Positions 21,630 through 35,100 of a DNA stretch of 64,000 nucleotides are shown here, one piece after another. Source of the stretch: Effrenium voratum (Eukaryota; Sar; Dinophyceae; Suessiales; Symbiodiniaceae); the NCBI GenBank assembly GCA_963377175.1, contig CAUJNA010000460.1, forward strand, positions 99,501 to 163,500, in the 5' to 3' direction. Each line of letters opens with the position of its first letter. Positions within the stretch are counted from its first letter, which is position 1. Made by a program: the position numbers and the translations under genes. The notes beneath the pieces are model-generated. The model saw only the letters and a list, made by a program, of their open reading frames with translations. It ran no database searches and was not told where the DNA came from.

Positions 21630-21736
21630 TGGGTCAAAACCAATGGTACCATTTTGGGGTAGGTGCAACACTTATTTTAGTCTATTTTAGTGGGGATTGG
21701 GATGTTCACTGTGGGTACGATTTGGCTTTTGACCCA
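21630..21736 (+). mobile_element. MITE copy 3, subfamily II
   Basis: A 107-bp element, TGGGTCAAAA to TTTTGACCCA, nearly identical to copy 2 (3686-3788) including the flanking ATGGCTG and TGGCCA. The two lie 18 kb apart beside the two DUF4116 clusters, so they may have been copied with surrounding DNA. Confidence 0.75.
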
Positions 21737-22637
21737 TGGCCAGATCTCTCGCAGGAACTCGCGGGACGGCCTTTGCTGACATGGACCGTGGTGTCCTCAG
21801 CTTAGCTTTGCTTCCATACCGCCTGAGTTGAAGCCGAAGGTGAAATCAGCCTTGGATAGCAATTGCTTCGACGAGGCTGGACCGACTAGCAATATCGTGT
21901 TTCTTTCTAGCTTCACTTAGCTATTTATGCTGCCGCACATCGTTGCCGTGTCCATTCCAAGATGCACAGTTTTAGAGCTTGACTCCGGGTGCTGATCAAG
22001 GTGATTGGCGATTTTGCTTTGATATTGTGGAATCTCACGGGAGGTGTACAAGGAGGGGGGCGAAGCTTCCCTAAGAAGGAACCTCAAGAAAAGCCAAAGG
22101 AACCTAGGGTTCTCCGCCCACTGCGGCCTTGCCTCCATGATGTGTTTGGCTCTGCTAACCATCCAGCCTCGTCACTTTCCTGCATGCGCTCTTCGTCACA
22201 GCCCTGCATCAACCAACGCCGTGTTTGAAGAGCAGGAAGATGCAGGAAGCTTGCATCCGAAAACAGGAAGGTTCATTAAACATGACCACAAGAACAAAGA
22301 AACCCAATCAGTCAATGTTGCCAAAGCAGGCGTATGTTTAGTGAAGCCTAGCTTGGCAAGGCACTGGCGTTTGAACCCTTACGCATGATGACCCCATTGC
22401 CTGGTAGATCTCTACAAATTCCAATAGCATCAGGAACCCTTCGACATGCAGCCGGCAATGCGAGAACCTCGCACTTGTTGTACGTGCAGTGTGGAAAGCG
22501 ATCCTAAAGTGAACGAATCCATGTTCACGAGAAGCATTCAATCGACAAAGCATAGGGCTCTGATCAGGTGAGACGCTACACCGGCTGCGGTGTGGGTAGC
22601 AACAAGCCTCAAGTGTTCAAATCAAGCCGCAAGGAAG
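21737..22637. other. No recognisable gene
   Basis: Unique sequence; short open frames only, none with a known motif. Confidence 0.5.
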
Positions 22638-23345
22638 TTACAAAACAAACATGCTAGACCAGCCAGCGCAGTTGTCAACTTGAACCAAAACAAAGAAGCG
22701 TAGAGTGGGAACAAGCCGTCGAAGGGAGCACAGGCACATCATCGATGCTTGTGATAGCTGCCATGACTGTCTGGCAGTGATGCATTGTTGATCTTTCCGT
22801 TGATCTTGTCTTTGTTGTCTTTGATTCGTCAGTTCCTGTAGTTCCCATGTGATGTGGAAGTTCGAGAACCATTCCATTTGCTTGGCTGCCACTCTGTGTC
22901 CACCATTGAGGTACCTCTTGCGTCTTTTGTGCTCGTACTCTTCTCGATTGCAGAGTGCCTCTACCTCAACTTTTGGATCAACATGCCACGCTTCTGCTCT
23001 TTTCTGCCTGCCTGGTACAGCAAGTATGCCACTTGGTGTTTCGTACTTCGCATCACATCTGGTCGTTGAGCTCCCTGACGTCCGCAATTCTCATGATGTG
23101 ATTCTGGTCCATGTCTCCGTCGCATGTGCATCTACTAACTTCTGCTTCGCCCCCCTCCGCGAGTTGCTCATCCTTGAATGGGTTCGTCCGCATCTCCTTC
23201 CTGGCTTCTTCCTTTCTTCGGAGCTATTGGTAGGCTTTGCTGCAATTTGCTGCCTGGACTTCGTTAAGTTGCCCACTTTGTTTTTCCGCCCCCTTTGCTT
23301 CGGGTTTCCTATTGGTAGTACAGCCTTGTGCCAAGCTGGCTACGG
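22638..23345 (-). pseudogene. Unidentified minus-strand reading frame with one stop
   Basis: One minus-strand frame stays open from 23345 to 22638 except for a single stop at 23091-23093. The product is Arg/Lys-rich and soluble (KKPGRRCGRTHSRMSNSRR in the first part; EEYEHKRRKRYLNGGHRV in the second) and has no motif I recognise. The + strand is also open over 22849-23349, but its product is a Leu/Phe/Cys-rich string, as expected of an antisense frame. Could be a decayed gene or chance. Confidence 0.3.
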
Positions 23346-26300
23346 ATGAAATTGCAAGAGGAAATCGCAAGGTGTAGATAAATACCCAGGCCAACTCCCT
23401 GCTTTGTTTGGGCAAAGCGTCGAAGCTGGCAAAGCAAGCCTACTTCATCTGTAATTACTACTGTTGGCTAGTTTGGTTTGACAATGCACCGTTTGCCTTG
23501 AGCAGACGACCATTTTTGCTCACAAACTAGCAACGAGTGTAAGGACTCAGTCACTGCTGGGCATCATTTGCATCATACTTGAGTGTGCGCAGGTGTTTGT
23601 GAGCACAGACCATGACGGCATAGCAGAAGTTGCTGAGCAGTGCGGCTCTTACATCCAAAAAGGATTCCCCAGAGTTTGCTTCTTTTCTTCCCAGCATGGT
23701 TTGCCCACACGTCTAGCAATTCAATAATTCTGATAGGGCAGGAGCACGAGTGCACCGGCGAGCCGCTGAAACAGCCACGGCCACTGCGAGCACCGAGTCG
23801 GCCATGGCGCTGGCCCAAGTTTTTTGGGGGCCGTTTCACGCGTCTTCCTCTTGGAGTGCGACATGTGGGGTTTGGTTTCAAAGCTCGCCGCGGCTCGTGA
23901 TTCGACACGCAGCTGCTTCGACAGGCAGCTGCTAACCGTCACTAAAACATATTCATAATATGTCTCGCAAGCGGCAGGGCACCTCGATATAGCACATGTC
24001 ATACTGTAGTGGACATGAGGTTGACTTCGCCCGCGCCCACCCGGACTTTGATGTTCTGTGCCCGGCAGGCAAGCAGTGCGTGCTGTCTCTGTGCGCGTGC
24101 GTGTCGGTTGTGACTTGTGCTTTCGGGCACTTCGCACAAGCTGTTTCCTATTTGCATCCAAGGTGCTTGATACAAGCAACTTCGCCGCTGACGATGTTGG
24201 GCGCTTGGAGTCCGATTTCTGGTGCGATGCGTGCAAGGTCATCTTCGTTCGACCCAAGGCCCTCTCACTTCTGCGAAGCCTTGGATTTGCTTCAGAGGCA
24301 CGCTTGGAGTTGCTGTAGTTGTTCGGATACGGTTTGGTTGTTATGTTGCAGCGAGCTGTTTAGTGCTGTGTATTGGGGTCATGTTCCTTTCCAAGGCTGG
24401 AAGAGAAGGACAACATGCTGGGAAAAAGGGGGAAGAGAGGGAAAGACGGTTCTGACACAGTGGTGGTACGGTTTTGACAAGGTGTGACATACGGGCTTGA
24501 TGGCATTTTATTCATGGTTCGCTAGCGAGGGAGCTTTGGGAACAAGCAGAAACAATCGGCAAACCATGTGCAAAGCAAGCACAACCATATATCAACATAT
24601 GCATAAGTCATCCCCACTCCCTTAGTCTCCAAAACATTGGGGCGGAGATCCGGGTACTGTGACTTGCACTTTTTGGGTCCCCTCCGCAACAAAAAAGGTA
24701 AGTCCCTCCACCGCCGAGTGGGAGGAGGGCAGGGTGGGGGGAGGGGAAGCCATGCAGCTTGGGCCAGGCCAGGTCTCCTCATGTTAAGCTCACATTCTTC
24801 TTGGGTATTTGTCATGTAATCATTTTTTGCAGGTGCTTAGCAGCCACTTTTGTCAAACCGAAACCATTGTAATATGACGAGATTTGCCCGCGCCTGTGAG
24901 ATGTTCTGAGCCCTTAAGGTGGGGATCAACAGCTTGAGCTGTGCAGGCAGAAGGCGGATTCGTTGGTAACGGCGGTACGGGCGCATCGCTTCCTTTGGCC
25001 GGTGGCTTACACATGGAGCTTCTGAAATTCAAGAGCATTGACAGGATTGCAATGGATCTTCAAGCCTTGAGCGACCCTGGTTAGTTTTGGCCACATTGCG
25101 GGCAAGGCTCAAGTCTTGGCCTTCAAAGCGAGGCGGATTGATCCGGATTCTGGCGAAGCACAAGCAAAGAACTACCACCCAGTCAAGCGACCAAGGCCGG
25201 GCATACAGTGCAATAGAGTTGTGTTCTTGCAGAGCTTTTAGCACAGGAGACAAGATTGGGATGGCGAGCTGATCGAGACACAAAGCTGCATAAGAAGCTA
25301 CAATCCATGCTGAGGCAAAAGTTGTGATCTGATTGCTGACATCTTCGGCATTGTACCTTTAGTGCATTCCCTGTGGGACAAAGCAGGGGGTGGCAAGCAA
25401 CCGAGGAACGGCGCATTTTATTTGACCAGAAAGGCCGTGATCTGTCCCACGACATGACAAAATTACATTTTTGAGAGCCTGGCATTGGCCTTTGAACCAC
25501 CATTCTACCCGGACTGTTGCTTAGTTTAGGCAACCCCAGAAACCCAACCCCCAATCCCCATTCCCCGATCAGGCGCTCTTTGACAAGGAGCAGTGCCGTC
25601 TTGGTGGACGCGTTGCCATTCTTGCACGTCTTGAAGAGTGGCATGTGGTAGGCTCTTGGCCGGAGTTGTGGACGCCAGGCGCTGTATGAGATGCCCGAGC
25701 ACACACTCGTGGAGTTGGTCGGGGAGTCAATGCAGGGCGAAACAAGGGAAGTCCAAAAGTGCCAGCAACAAGCTCAACCCAGAAGTTAGATGTGTGATTT
25801 GCATACCTTGTCTAGTTGTCGAAAGAGTCTATTCTATCAGCGATGCAGACAGATGGATTCTCAGCATCGTGCATAACTACGGTCTTAGATATTATTGACC
25901 AGTTGCGCAGCGTCATATGCACTACATTTGTGGCAGCACGCCAAAACGCTGGACGAAAGGGAGAGGTCTCAGTCCAAGCATTGCCGCTGGGGGTACTGTT
26001 GTACATGCCCACTTTCCAATCCAAGGGCTGCAAAACACCAGCATCAGAAGCTGTAGGCGCTTCCCTGGAGCTGTTGCAGTTCTGTAAGTATCAAGAGTTG
26101 AGCACTCACGTCGATTAAGAATTCCAGGCTTGCGTCAGCACTATATAATGCCTCAAGTCAACATGTCAGGGCAGATATATCCACCTCTGTGTTCTTGAAG
26201 TGGAGCTGGAGGCAAGCAACAAGCGTGCTGACTCGTGAAGGTGGTTGTATGTCCACTGATCATTTCTTTCATTGATGACCAGCACATCGCATAACAATCT

Positions 26301-26720
26301 TCCTGTTTGCCATCCAAGCAATTCCGACTTTCAAAACTGTTGTTGTTGTGAATCAAGTGGATAGCATTTAAATTTTAAGCCAGTCACACACCACTAAACC
26401 CTCTAATCCTGTTCCAAGCCTAGTGAAGTAAGGCCAAAGACACCAGTTGAGACGGTCTCGAGAAGGGGGATGGCTTTACGGGGAAGCTCGAAGGAACCTA
26501 TCAGGACGGCGCCTAGTTTTGAGAAACAGCCATTTGCGAAGCCAGCTGGCCGACAGACTCGCAGCGGCCTCTATTTGTTTTGCCTCTTCAACCTGAAACT
26601 GTGGATGATGTTTTCAGCAACTTTCCACAGGATTCGCCTGTGGACTGGCAGATCATGGAGGGCCTGTGCCAGGAGCGAATCACGGAATCAGAGGATGTGT
26701 CGAAATGCGCAACTCGGCCA
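23346..26720. other. No recognisable gene
   Basis: Scattered short open frames with no assignable family. G-rich tracts lie at 24720-24750. About 26580-26715 on + looks coding-like (LPLQPETVDDVFSNFPQDSP) but is cut by the MITE at 26721. Confidence 0.5.
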
Positions 26721-26786
26721 TGGGTCAAAATTTATTCGCCATGTCCTTGCTTCCATTTACCAGGGTTGCATCTACCTCTTGACCCA
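26721..26786 (+). mobile_element. MITE copy 5, shortened
   Basis: Starts TGGGTCAAAA, ends TTGACCCA and keeps 'TCCATTTACCAGGGTT', but is only 66 bp; an internally deleted subfamily I copy. Confidence 0.6.
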
Positions 26787-28730
26787 CACCCACTTGACAG
26801 CCACGGCTTCCCAAACGGCTTCCACGGCTTCCCAAACGACCATGGCGAAGTGAGGAGCATGGATACCAGCCGGCCCAGAGCACCTCCGAAAAAAGACGAC
26901 GGCGTTATGGGTGGCTCGAGAATCATACCCCCCAAAAGGGGTCAAAAAACCAACCTCAAGGATACCAACTCCGAAGAAGACATCCGCATATTTGGGCTTC
27001 GGTGGTGTCCAGTCTATCCATTCGGGAGGGACATGGGTGACGCGCCACATTCGCGAACATCAGGGGGACTCTCCAATTTACTAATGTAGATAGATACATC
27101 AAGTCTTGACCGTGGCAAACGTGACGGCCGGTGTGACGCGGGTTTGATGTATGCTTGCCATAGCTTGCCATTCCCGCCTTTCACAGCTCAAGCTTGTGCC
27201 ACATAGCCAACACATGACAGCTTGGCAAGCGTCCTTCTTTTGACTTTCGAGCCTGGAAGCAGAATCAGCTCTGTGCTCCGCTGAACCGGTGTTTGGGGTG
27301 TATCTTTGGCGGTCATTTATCAACTGCACACTGACAAGTATGGGCTTGCAGCGCAATTGGCGGTGATCTCGGAAGCAGACGCAAATCCGTCAGGGTTGGG
27401 CAAAATTGGCTTCAACAAGCAGACCCATGTACCGTACCTTTTTTTAAAGAGAAACCAAACGGCTAGTGCTTGAGCATGTTAGAAGGGGTTAGCCCAACCT
27501 GCGACAACTTCCTTGCACATGTTGCGCACAGTGCAATGCGGCCCTCCGTCGCAGAGCGGCGAGGTCGCTGTACACGGCCCGCGTGTTTGTGTTTATCACG
27601 TGGCTACCAGTTTCAATGGGGGACTCCTCAAAAGTGAATTCGTGGACATATAGTCCACCAAAGGTTCCCCAATGAAAGTTCACACCCATGTGTGTTTGTG
27701 TGTGTAGTTGTCTACATCTGTGTGTGTAGCGGTGCGTGCACATTTTTCCTTACGTGACCGCCTTCAAGAGTTTGTCTCAGGTGGCCGACAAGGCCATGAT
27801 TTGGAATCCTTGCGCGGAAGAGGTGCGACTCAGTCCAAAGCTGAGGGCGGCTTCGCAGTTCACTGCATTCAGAGTCAAGACTCATTGCTGAAGTTCTGAG
27901 CTCTTTTGAGGGATTCGCCTCCAAACTCACCACGAGATCATGGCTGGAAGAGCCGGAGGCGGACCTGGCGATGTGGTCAATTGTGGAAGAGTCAGGACAG
28001 AAATTAGGACCCTACCCCCAAGAAAGGCTCTACGAACCTCTGGGGGGGTCTTAGGGGTTTGCCCTAATGAGGTTCAAAAAGCATCTATGCAGGCTCAATA
28101 CCATCGCATCTCGAGTCATGATTGCATTGTCGTGCACTTACGACTGGAAGGGTTGCAGCTGCGTTTTCTCTTTGAAAAGCAACGGACTCAGGATGGCCAT
28201 GTTTTTGTCAGCGTCTTAGACCGGATCTGACGCATGTTTGGGAACTGTTGACCTGACATGTTTCACAGGTTAGGCTTGCTTCTTCCAGAGCTGCGGTCAC
28301 AAGGCCAAATGTAAAGCTGATGTGTCTGCTACTGCTTGTTTGCTTTGCTTCTGCAAACACGTGCCTGTAAGGAATTCTAGCAAGTGAGCCAGTTTGTTCG
28401 ACGCTGAGAGGCATTCTGTCAATGGCAAAGTTTCGACGGCAGGCGCGTGGTAGCGGTTGCTTGCCATGCTGACAAGCAGATGTCGAAGTTTTGCTCGACA
28501 GGACGTAATTGCTGCAGCTCCTGCCAGCGAAGAACCAGAGGCCTAGCTTTGCAATCCGAGGTTGGGAAAATATTTCCAGTTTCCGCTTTGTTTGGGAACT
28601 ACATGATGACTAACTGAATCAGCCACAAAAGCCGGATGACTCACTTTCCCGCATCCTTTACGAGAGCAACAAATCTGAGAGTGGTTCATTTGCTTTTTCT
28701 GAGCTTCTTCCCGATAGCATTCATTTGCTC
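26787..28730. other. No recognisable gene
   Basis: Unique DNA with GT-rich tracts at 27685-27730 and a G/C-run block at 28005-28065 (CCTACCCCC...GGGGGGGTCTTAGGGG) resembling other small hairpin elements. No supported gene. Confidence 0.5.
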
Positions 28731-29290
28731 GCAGGAGATTGTGCAGGTAGCGAACGATTATGTGGAGGGCGCAAAGGTGGACTGTGACAGTGCCGGAGCA
28801 GCTGCGCTAGAGTTCTTTGCAGGAACGCCGTCCGAGATCTGCCGACGAGGTGGATCCTTTCACCCAGATCGCATATTTGCAAGTGTACGCACGGCAGGAT
28901 GTCAGAATAGACGAGCCGGAGAGTAGCAAGGATGGGAGCGTCAGGCACAAGGCAATCGAACGATTCAAGCTGAGCCGCAACCATTAGGTGTTGGCCCCCG
29001 TCTTTTGGTGGTGTAAACCGAGACGCATCACAGCACATGCTTTCAGTGCTCAATGCTTTAAGAAGAGTTGAATTTCATTGCACTATTGTCCCCCGTTGCT
29101 CAATGTGCAGGATAGCAGCGTAGCACATACCGAGACAGGCGCAAAGGACAGCTGTGTTGATGGTTGGTGCCACTGAGGGGTAGCACTTGTTGCTCGGCAA
29201 TTTCGTGTTTTAGAGAGGATGATCGCATTCACTACTAGCAAGGACCGCCAGCCACCTTCGACAAGTGCAGTGGATGAGGCGGCAATGTGT
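28731..29290 (+). repeat. B-A repeat pair 1 (divergent)
   Basis: Divergent B block at 28731-28785 (reads QEIVQVANDYVEGAK) and A block at 29238-29290 (reads KDRQPPSTSAVDEA). About 450 bp of unique DNA lies between. Confidence 0.45.
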
Positions 29291-30246
29291 CATGGCGCAA
29301 AGTGAGCAGGTATAGAAGTATATAGTTCTTGCTGTACAGAAGATAGGAGTAAGAAAGTTTCATCGCTAAGGGAATCCATGAAGGTCCGTCTCGTGTTCTC
29401 AGCTTGTGCTCGCTGCCCTTTGTACTCTAACAGCACTTTGCCTTGGTTCGAACTTCAATAAATCCCTCAAAGTTTGTTGGATGACGTCAGAAGGCTGTTG
29501 TTGGTGTTCTCGCACGCCGCTTCGCAATGGTCTATCTCAAGTTGGAGAAGCGTAAGGCGTATCTTGGAACTCTGCTGAAGGCAATGTCTAGCGACGTATT
29601 GAAGCCCACGCCGGGCGTCCGCGAAGGTCTTGACTAGTTGTAACCTGCCGGCTGGCTTGGCATGTGCGCCCCAACGAAGTGATCAGCTCCGAGGTTCCCT
29701 CAGGCCTGCGGAAGGTTGGGGGATTTCTCTCACAACACTCCGCGACGCAAATGAACGCTGGCATTGAGAGTCGACGCCTGCGATCGGGAGGCAACTGTGG
29801 TGAGGCTGCTAAGCACGTGCAGCATTGTTGAGTGGGCAGGTTGCACTGATTCAAAGCTGACAAGGGCGCAACGACGACGCCCAGCTTCAATATCCTAAGA
29901 AAGGACTTAGCCAGTTGGAAGTTGATGTGCTGGGCGCAATGAGCAGGAAATGCGCACTCACAGATCAAACGCCAACTGACGTGTTTGAGACGCGACGGGC
30001 AAAAGCTGTGAGGGGCACCATATGAGGAGGAACGCATCCTGGTCACCTGGGAGCTTTAGACCGGTATCTCGAGCTGTTTCGTTGCATTCATCTCCTTGTG
30101 AATTCTGCGATGCCTCGACTAGAAGCTTAAGCCACGGCGAACAAAGCAGATGCCCAAACTCAGCAGCTGTCACGCCAACCTGTTCGCTGTTGCACTTGGG
30201 ATTACTTTGAAATTGTCTTCAGTGGTCAGTGGCGCAATTTGAGTGC
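29291..30246. other. No recognisable gene
   Basis: Unique DNA. A minus-strand frame of about 150 codons (29588-30046) is open but shows no motif and was not accepted as a gene. Confidence 0.45.
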
Positions 30247-31500
30247 CAGGATGTGGTGAGGGTGGGGGATGATGAGCCAGAGAGTGCAAAGGAGCTCCAC
30301 GTACTTTCACAGCAAGCAAAAGCGCCATGACACTATCACGCGCACGTGTTTGTTTGTATCACATAATATGAGTTACGGCCAATATTTATGGTCATGTCTT
30401 GTAGTAAAGGAGATGATATTGAGTACACTCACCAAAGCAGCGTCAGAAATGGTGGCTTACTTACATATCTCCGATGTCAGCTTGGGACACCGTAAACATT
30501 GACCGTGGCTCATATTGACATGCTGATATCAATCTGCACAGACCCCTGCCCCTACCTACCTGCCTGCCTACGTCCCTGCCTGCCTGCCTGCCTTGCATGC
30601 ATGAATGCGCACACACACACACACACACATACGCATACACACCACACGCATACACACATACACACATGCACACTTACGCATACTAGACTCTCGAGGGGTA
30701 AGCCAGTCAAGCTCGAACGATACCAAATCGATAGCGCAACAGTCGATTCCATGTGGAATCTGATTAAGTTAGGGTGACTCCCATCTAACTACTATAACAG
30801 GGGCAAAGACGACAACGCGGTTCAGGGAGAGGACCAAAAGGACATTCATCGACCACAGGCAGGTAGCCCGTGAATCTGCCATCAAGCATATTTATGTTGG
30901 CCATGGCTGCTAGCCCCTCCTGCTCAAGCGGTCTCGCAATAGCAGAGAGACACGGAGAGACACACAAAGGGACGTGCAGAGAGAGGCACACAGAGACTCA
31001 GAGAGAGAGAGAGAGAGAGAGAAATGCAGAGAGACACAGAGAAACACTGACAAAAACAGACACAACACACAGAGAGACACACAGAGAGACACACAGAGAG
31101 ACACAGAGAGAGACACAGACTGAGACACATGCAGAGACACAGATGGAGATAGAGTCAGTCGAAGACAGGCAGGGAGACAAAGGGGCAGAGACAGGCAGGG
31201 ACAGACAGAGACAGACTAAGGTGGGCACCTAGCCAGGCAGGCAGGCAGGCAAGCAGGCAGACAGACAGCCACGAGAGCATGTAGTAGTGGAAGCTATCCT
31301 GGCATACACTAACTCACACTTGGACATGTGTATATATATATATATATCATTACACATATACATATGCAAACGCACACGCGCACGCGAACACACACACACA
31401 CACACCCATGCATTTGCCCTGGGTGGTGATTGCGAGGACCGCCGGCCACCCTCGACAACGGCAGAGTTGGATGAGGATTGTGGTGATGCAAGAGATCGTA
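30247..31500 (+). repeat. B-A repeat pair 2 enclosing microsatellites
   Basis: B block 30247-30306 (QDVVRVGDDEPESAKE) and A block 31430-31500 (EDRRPPSTTAELDED). Between them lie CCTGCCTG repeats (30560-30600), (CA)n (30611-30680), a GAGACACA tract (30945-31200), (CAGG)n (31212-31265) and (TA)n/(CA)n (31328-31406). The enclosed sequence is almost wholly simple repeat. Confidence 0.6.
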
Positions 31501-31667
31501 TTTGTGTGCGTGGATGTGTCTCCAAAGAGGGGAACTTCCCCCAGAAAAAACAATGGTTTCCATCCGGTTTCCCTCTAAGCCAACCCCCGCAGGGATACCC
31601 TCAAAATAATCACGTTTGTGTAAACATGTTAGCCCACGCCGCGCAAGCAAATTGCAGTCTCTCCCAT

Positions 31668-31730
31668 CAGGACATTGTGAGGGTCGCGGATGACGAGCCA
31701 AAGAGTGCAAAGGACTGCCACGTTTCCGGG
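31668..31730 (+). repeat. B block 3, unpaired
   Basis: Reads QDIVRVADDEPKSAKD. Lies 170 bp right of A block 31430-31500, with a GGGGAACTTCCCCC...GGATACCC hairpin-type insertion between. Confidence 0.6.
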
Positions 31731-32197
31731 TGGCAAGTTTATTGGGCAGGGGGGTGAGAAATCCACAACATGGCCTCTACTATTGCTGCAGGCATCTGGA
31801 TTTCGTGACCAAGAATCCAAACCGCTGTCAGCCTTTCCTGGGATTTATTGCGCAAATGTTTTCCTTTTTTGCTCAGATGGTGGGCACACACATTGGTAAG
31901 TTGAATGTTTAGAGGGATTTGCATTGCTGAACGCTGGACTGCTTTTGATGCCCATAGGGCTGCTTGCCATACCGATAGGGGGTTCAAGAGCAGGAGTTTC
32001 AACGAATTCGAATTGACAATTACTTTCGATGGAGCCTTTTGTCAGATTCGGCCATTTTGAAATGTCAAAGGTGGTGCAACTAAATGTAAGATCTGCCCAA
32101 CTTGCAAGGACATCCGATCACCCTCTACAAGCATGGTGTCTGACCAGGCAGGACATGCGGGGCCTTGCTCAAACAGGCCCATTCTACTGAACGTTCG

Positions 32198-35100
32198 CAG
32201 GATGTTGTGAGAGTCGGGGATGATGAACCAGAGGGCGCAAAGGAGCTCTATGTACTGCAATGGCAATATGATCAGCACACCCACCCACACACACACACAC
32301 GCACGCACGCACGCCGCCGCCAGCCCGCCCGCCCGCCCGCCGTCATACGCCAGCCCAAGCATTGCGGCAGCAGGCACTGCAGCAGGCCAGCGAGCACGCT
32401 GCACGAACGCATGAGGCCGGGCGCGCGGGCGCGCGCCGAACGCGCGGCGGCGTGAACGCAAACCACGCCGAGCGCGAGCAGCGCACGCCGAAACGCGCGA
32501 AACACGCAGGCGAAGCGCGAAGCGTAACAAAGCCGCAAAGCCGGAAACCACACCGTGCATCAAAACGCAGCAGGAGCAGGCAAGAAGCCCGTTGCCCTCA
32601 AAGCGCGCAAAGCGCTGCGGCGCAACGGCTGGCGCTGGCTGGCGCGCACGGCAGCGGCGCACTGCGCGATGCGAGCAGGCACGGCGAAGCGAGCAGGCGA
32701 GAGCGAGCGCGCGGAAACGCGCGCCGAAACGCGCAAAACGCATATGCATGCCAGCGCGGCGAAAGCGCGCGGCAACGGCCGCTTAGTATGCCCATACACC
32801 ACGCAAGCATGCAAGCGCGCAAACGAAGCATGCGCCAAACGCGCGGCAAACCGCGCAAACACGCGCTGCGCGAAACACGCCAAACGCGCAGTGAATTATT
32901 TATGAGAAGTGGCTATGTTGTATGGTACATAATTGTATGAGCGTATAGTAACAGTACAGACATGCCTTATGAACCAACATGAATACTTATGAACAGACAG
33001 ACAGACTAACATGAATAGCATGACCATGAGATACCAACCAGAATAATATATGAATAACATAGTCATAGTGGCTGTAGATATGAATCTTATGAGGTTAAAA
33101 AGTAGCGAAGTAATATAATGTATGAACAGGAAATGACATAAGTGGCATCAGACAGTGACATGAACAGACCTGTGTATGAACCGCATAGACAGACAAACAT
33201 GAATATGAGACAGACCATGAACTACTTATGAATACATGATATCAGGTATGACATATGGTAACAAGTATCCTGTATAATTGTATAGTATTGCCTGAAATGT
33301 ATGAATACTTATGAATATTATGAATAACACTAGACAACATGAATAACATGGTAATATGAATATAGATTATGAATATAGACAAAACATAGACTATGATATA
33401 TAGCATATATAGCACGCATATGGGTTCGGCTGAAATTGTATAGTGCACATAGAGCATAAGAGAAAGTGGGCAGAGGCACGGCGCAAGCACCTGCGCTCAT
33501 ACACGCAGGCACTATGCGCGCATGTATTATGCACTATGCGGGCACGCAGCAAGCACCCATAAATAGTATACATACACCCATAAGCACTGAGAGGCACGTA
33601 TAGTGAAGCTGCTATAAGGCTGGGGAGTCGAGGGTAGGGGGCGGCCAGGCGCTGGGGCGGCGCGGGACAAGAGGCTAAGGGAGTGCGTCAAGGTATGGGG
33701 CAGAGAGCGCAGGGGCGCATAGTATGTAGTATAGTATGGAAATGTATAAGGCGTATAGGAAAACATGGTATAGGGGAAGTAGGCGGAGGAGTATATAGGG
33801 GAGTAATATAAGGAAAGGCGTTGTATAAGGAGTATAAGGCAGAGGCGTAATATATGGGAAATTGAGGCGGATAAGTATGGGCTGATAAGTCGCAGAGCGG
33901 CATAGGGTAGCCTGGGAGTGGCGCGGAGGTATTATAAGGGGAGTATTATAAGAGTATATAAGGAAGTATTATATAGAGATATATCGGAGTATTATTTCGT
34001 TAACCTGGGAGTAATAAGGGTATATATTATTGTAGAAGCGTATGAAGCGGAAGGGATGAAGCGCAGATGCGGCGCCAAGCAGAGAGGTTGCATCTGCGTT
34101 AAGAAGCGCGCAGAAGCGCAACGCCCGAGGCCAGCGGCGCGCGGCCCCGCGGAGGCGGAAGCGCGAAGCGGCGGCAGCGCATACGTCGCGTGCAGAAGCG
34201 CGGGCAGGCAGGTGACGCGCGAGGCAGACAGGCACGCGGCTGCAGGCGCGGGCAGGCGCGGCCGGCGGGCACAGGCCGCGCGGCGCCGGCGACGCTGGCG
34301 GCCTGTGCGCGGCACGCGGCCGCGCGCGCGCGGCGCGGGCGGCGGCGGCCGAAGCGCGGGCACGGCCATGCGGCCGGCGGCGGCCGGCCGGTCTGCACGA
34401 CCGGCGACTACGCCCGGCGACCACGACCTGGAGCTGACCACGACCCGACCGGACCGACAATACCGGCCGACGGCCCACCACCCGACCCCAGCTCGACCCG
34501 ACCCGACCACGACCCGACCACGACCCGACCACGACCCGGCCTGGCCGATACACGACACCTGAACCCGGCCGCGAACCGGCCGGCACGGTCGGCACGACGC
34601 ATTTAACCGGCCTGGCGCGGCGAACGCGCGCGAACCAACAACTCCATGAAACCCGACGCCTGGGCTCACGCGCATTTAACGCGATGCGCCGAGCGCCGGC
34701 TGCCGCGAGCAGCGAACGCGGCAATGCGTAGCCGAGCAGCAGCAGCGAGCCGCCCGCCCGCCCCGCCCCGCCCAGCATGCCCGCCCGTGCCCCGCCCACG
34801 CCCAGCGCCCGCCGCACGCGCCCGCCCCACGCCCAGCACCCGCCCAGCATGCCCATGCCCATGCCCGCTTTCGCCCGCGCGCCGCCCCAAGCCAGCGCCC
34901 AACACGCCCGCATAGCCCAGCGCCTTAGCCCATAACGCCCATAGCGCCGCGAAATGGCAATGCAACTTAGCTGCCGCTAGCAAGCAATGAGCGAAACCAG
35001 CCAGGCGGGCGTAACCTTAATATAATATGAAAGCGGCGCGCAACTTGCTGTGGTAATATGGCAAATGCCTCAAAGCGAAAGCGGCAAGTAGTTGTGCAAG

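Noticed and set aside
22849..23349. 166-codon + ORF rich in Leu, Phe and Cys
   Set aside because: Composition looks antisense to the more protein-like minus frame; no motif.
33918..34913. Long ORFs (214 to 314 codons) on both strands
   Set aside because: GC-rich DNA with few stops; products are Arg/Ala/Gly/Pro strings with no domain, and frames overlap on both strands.
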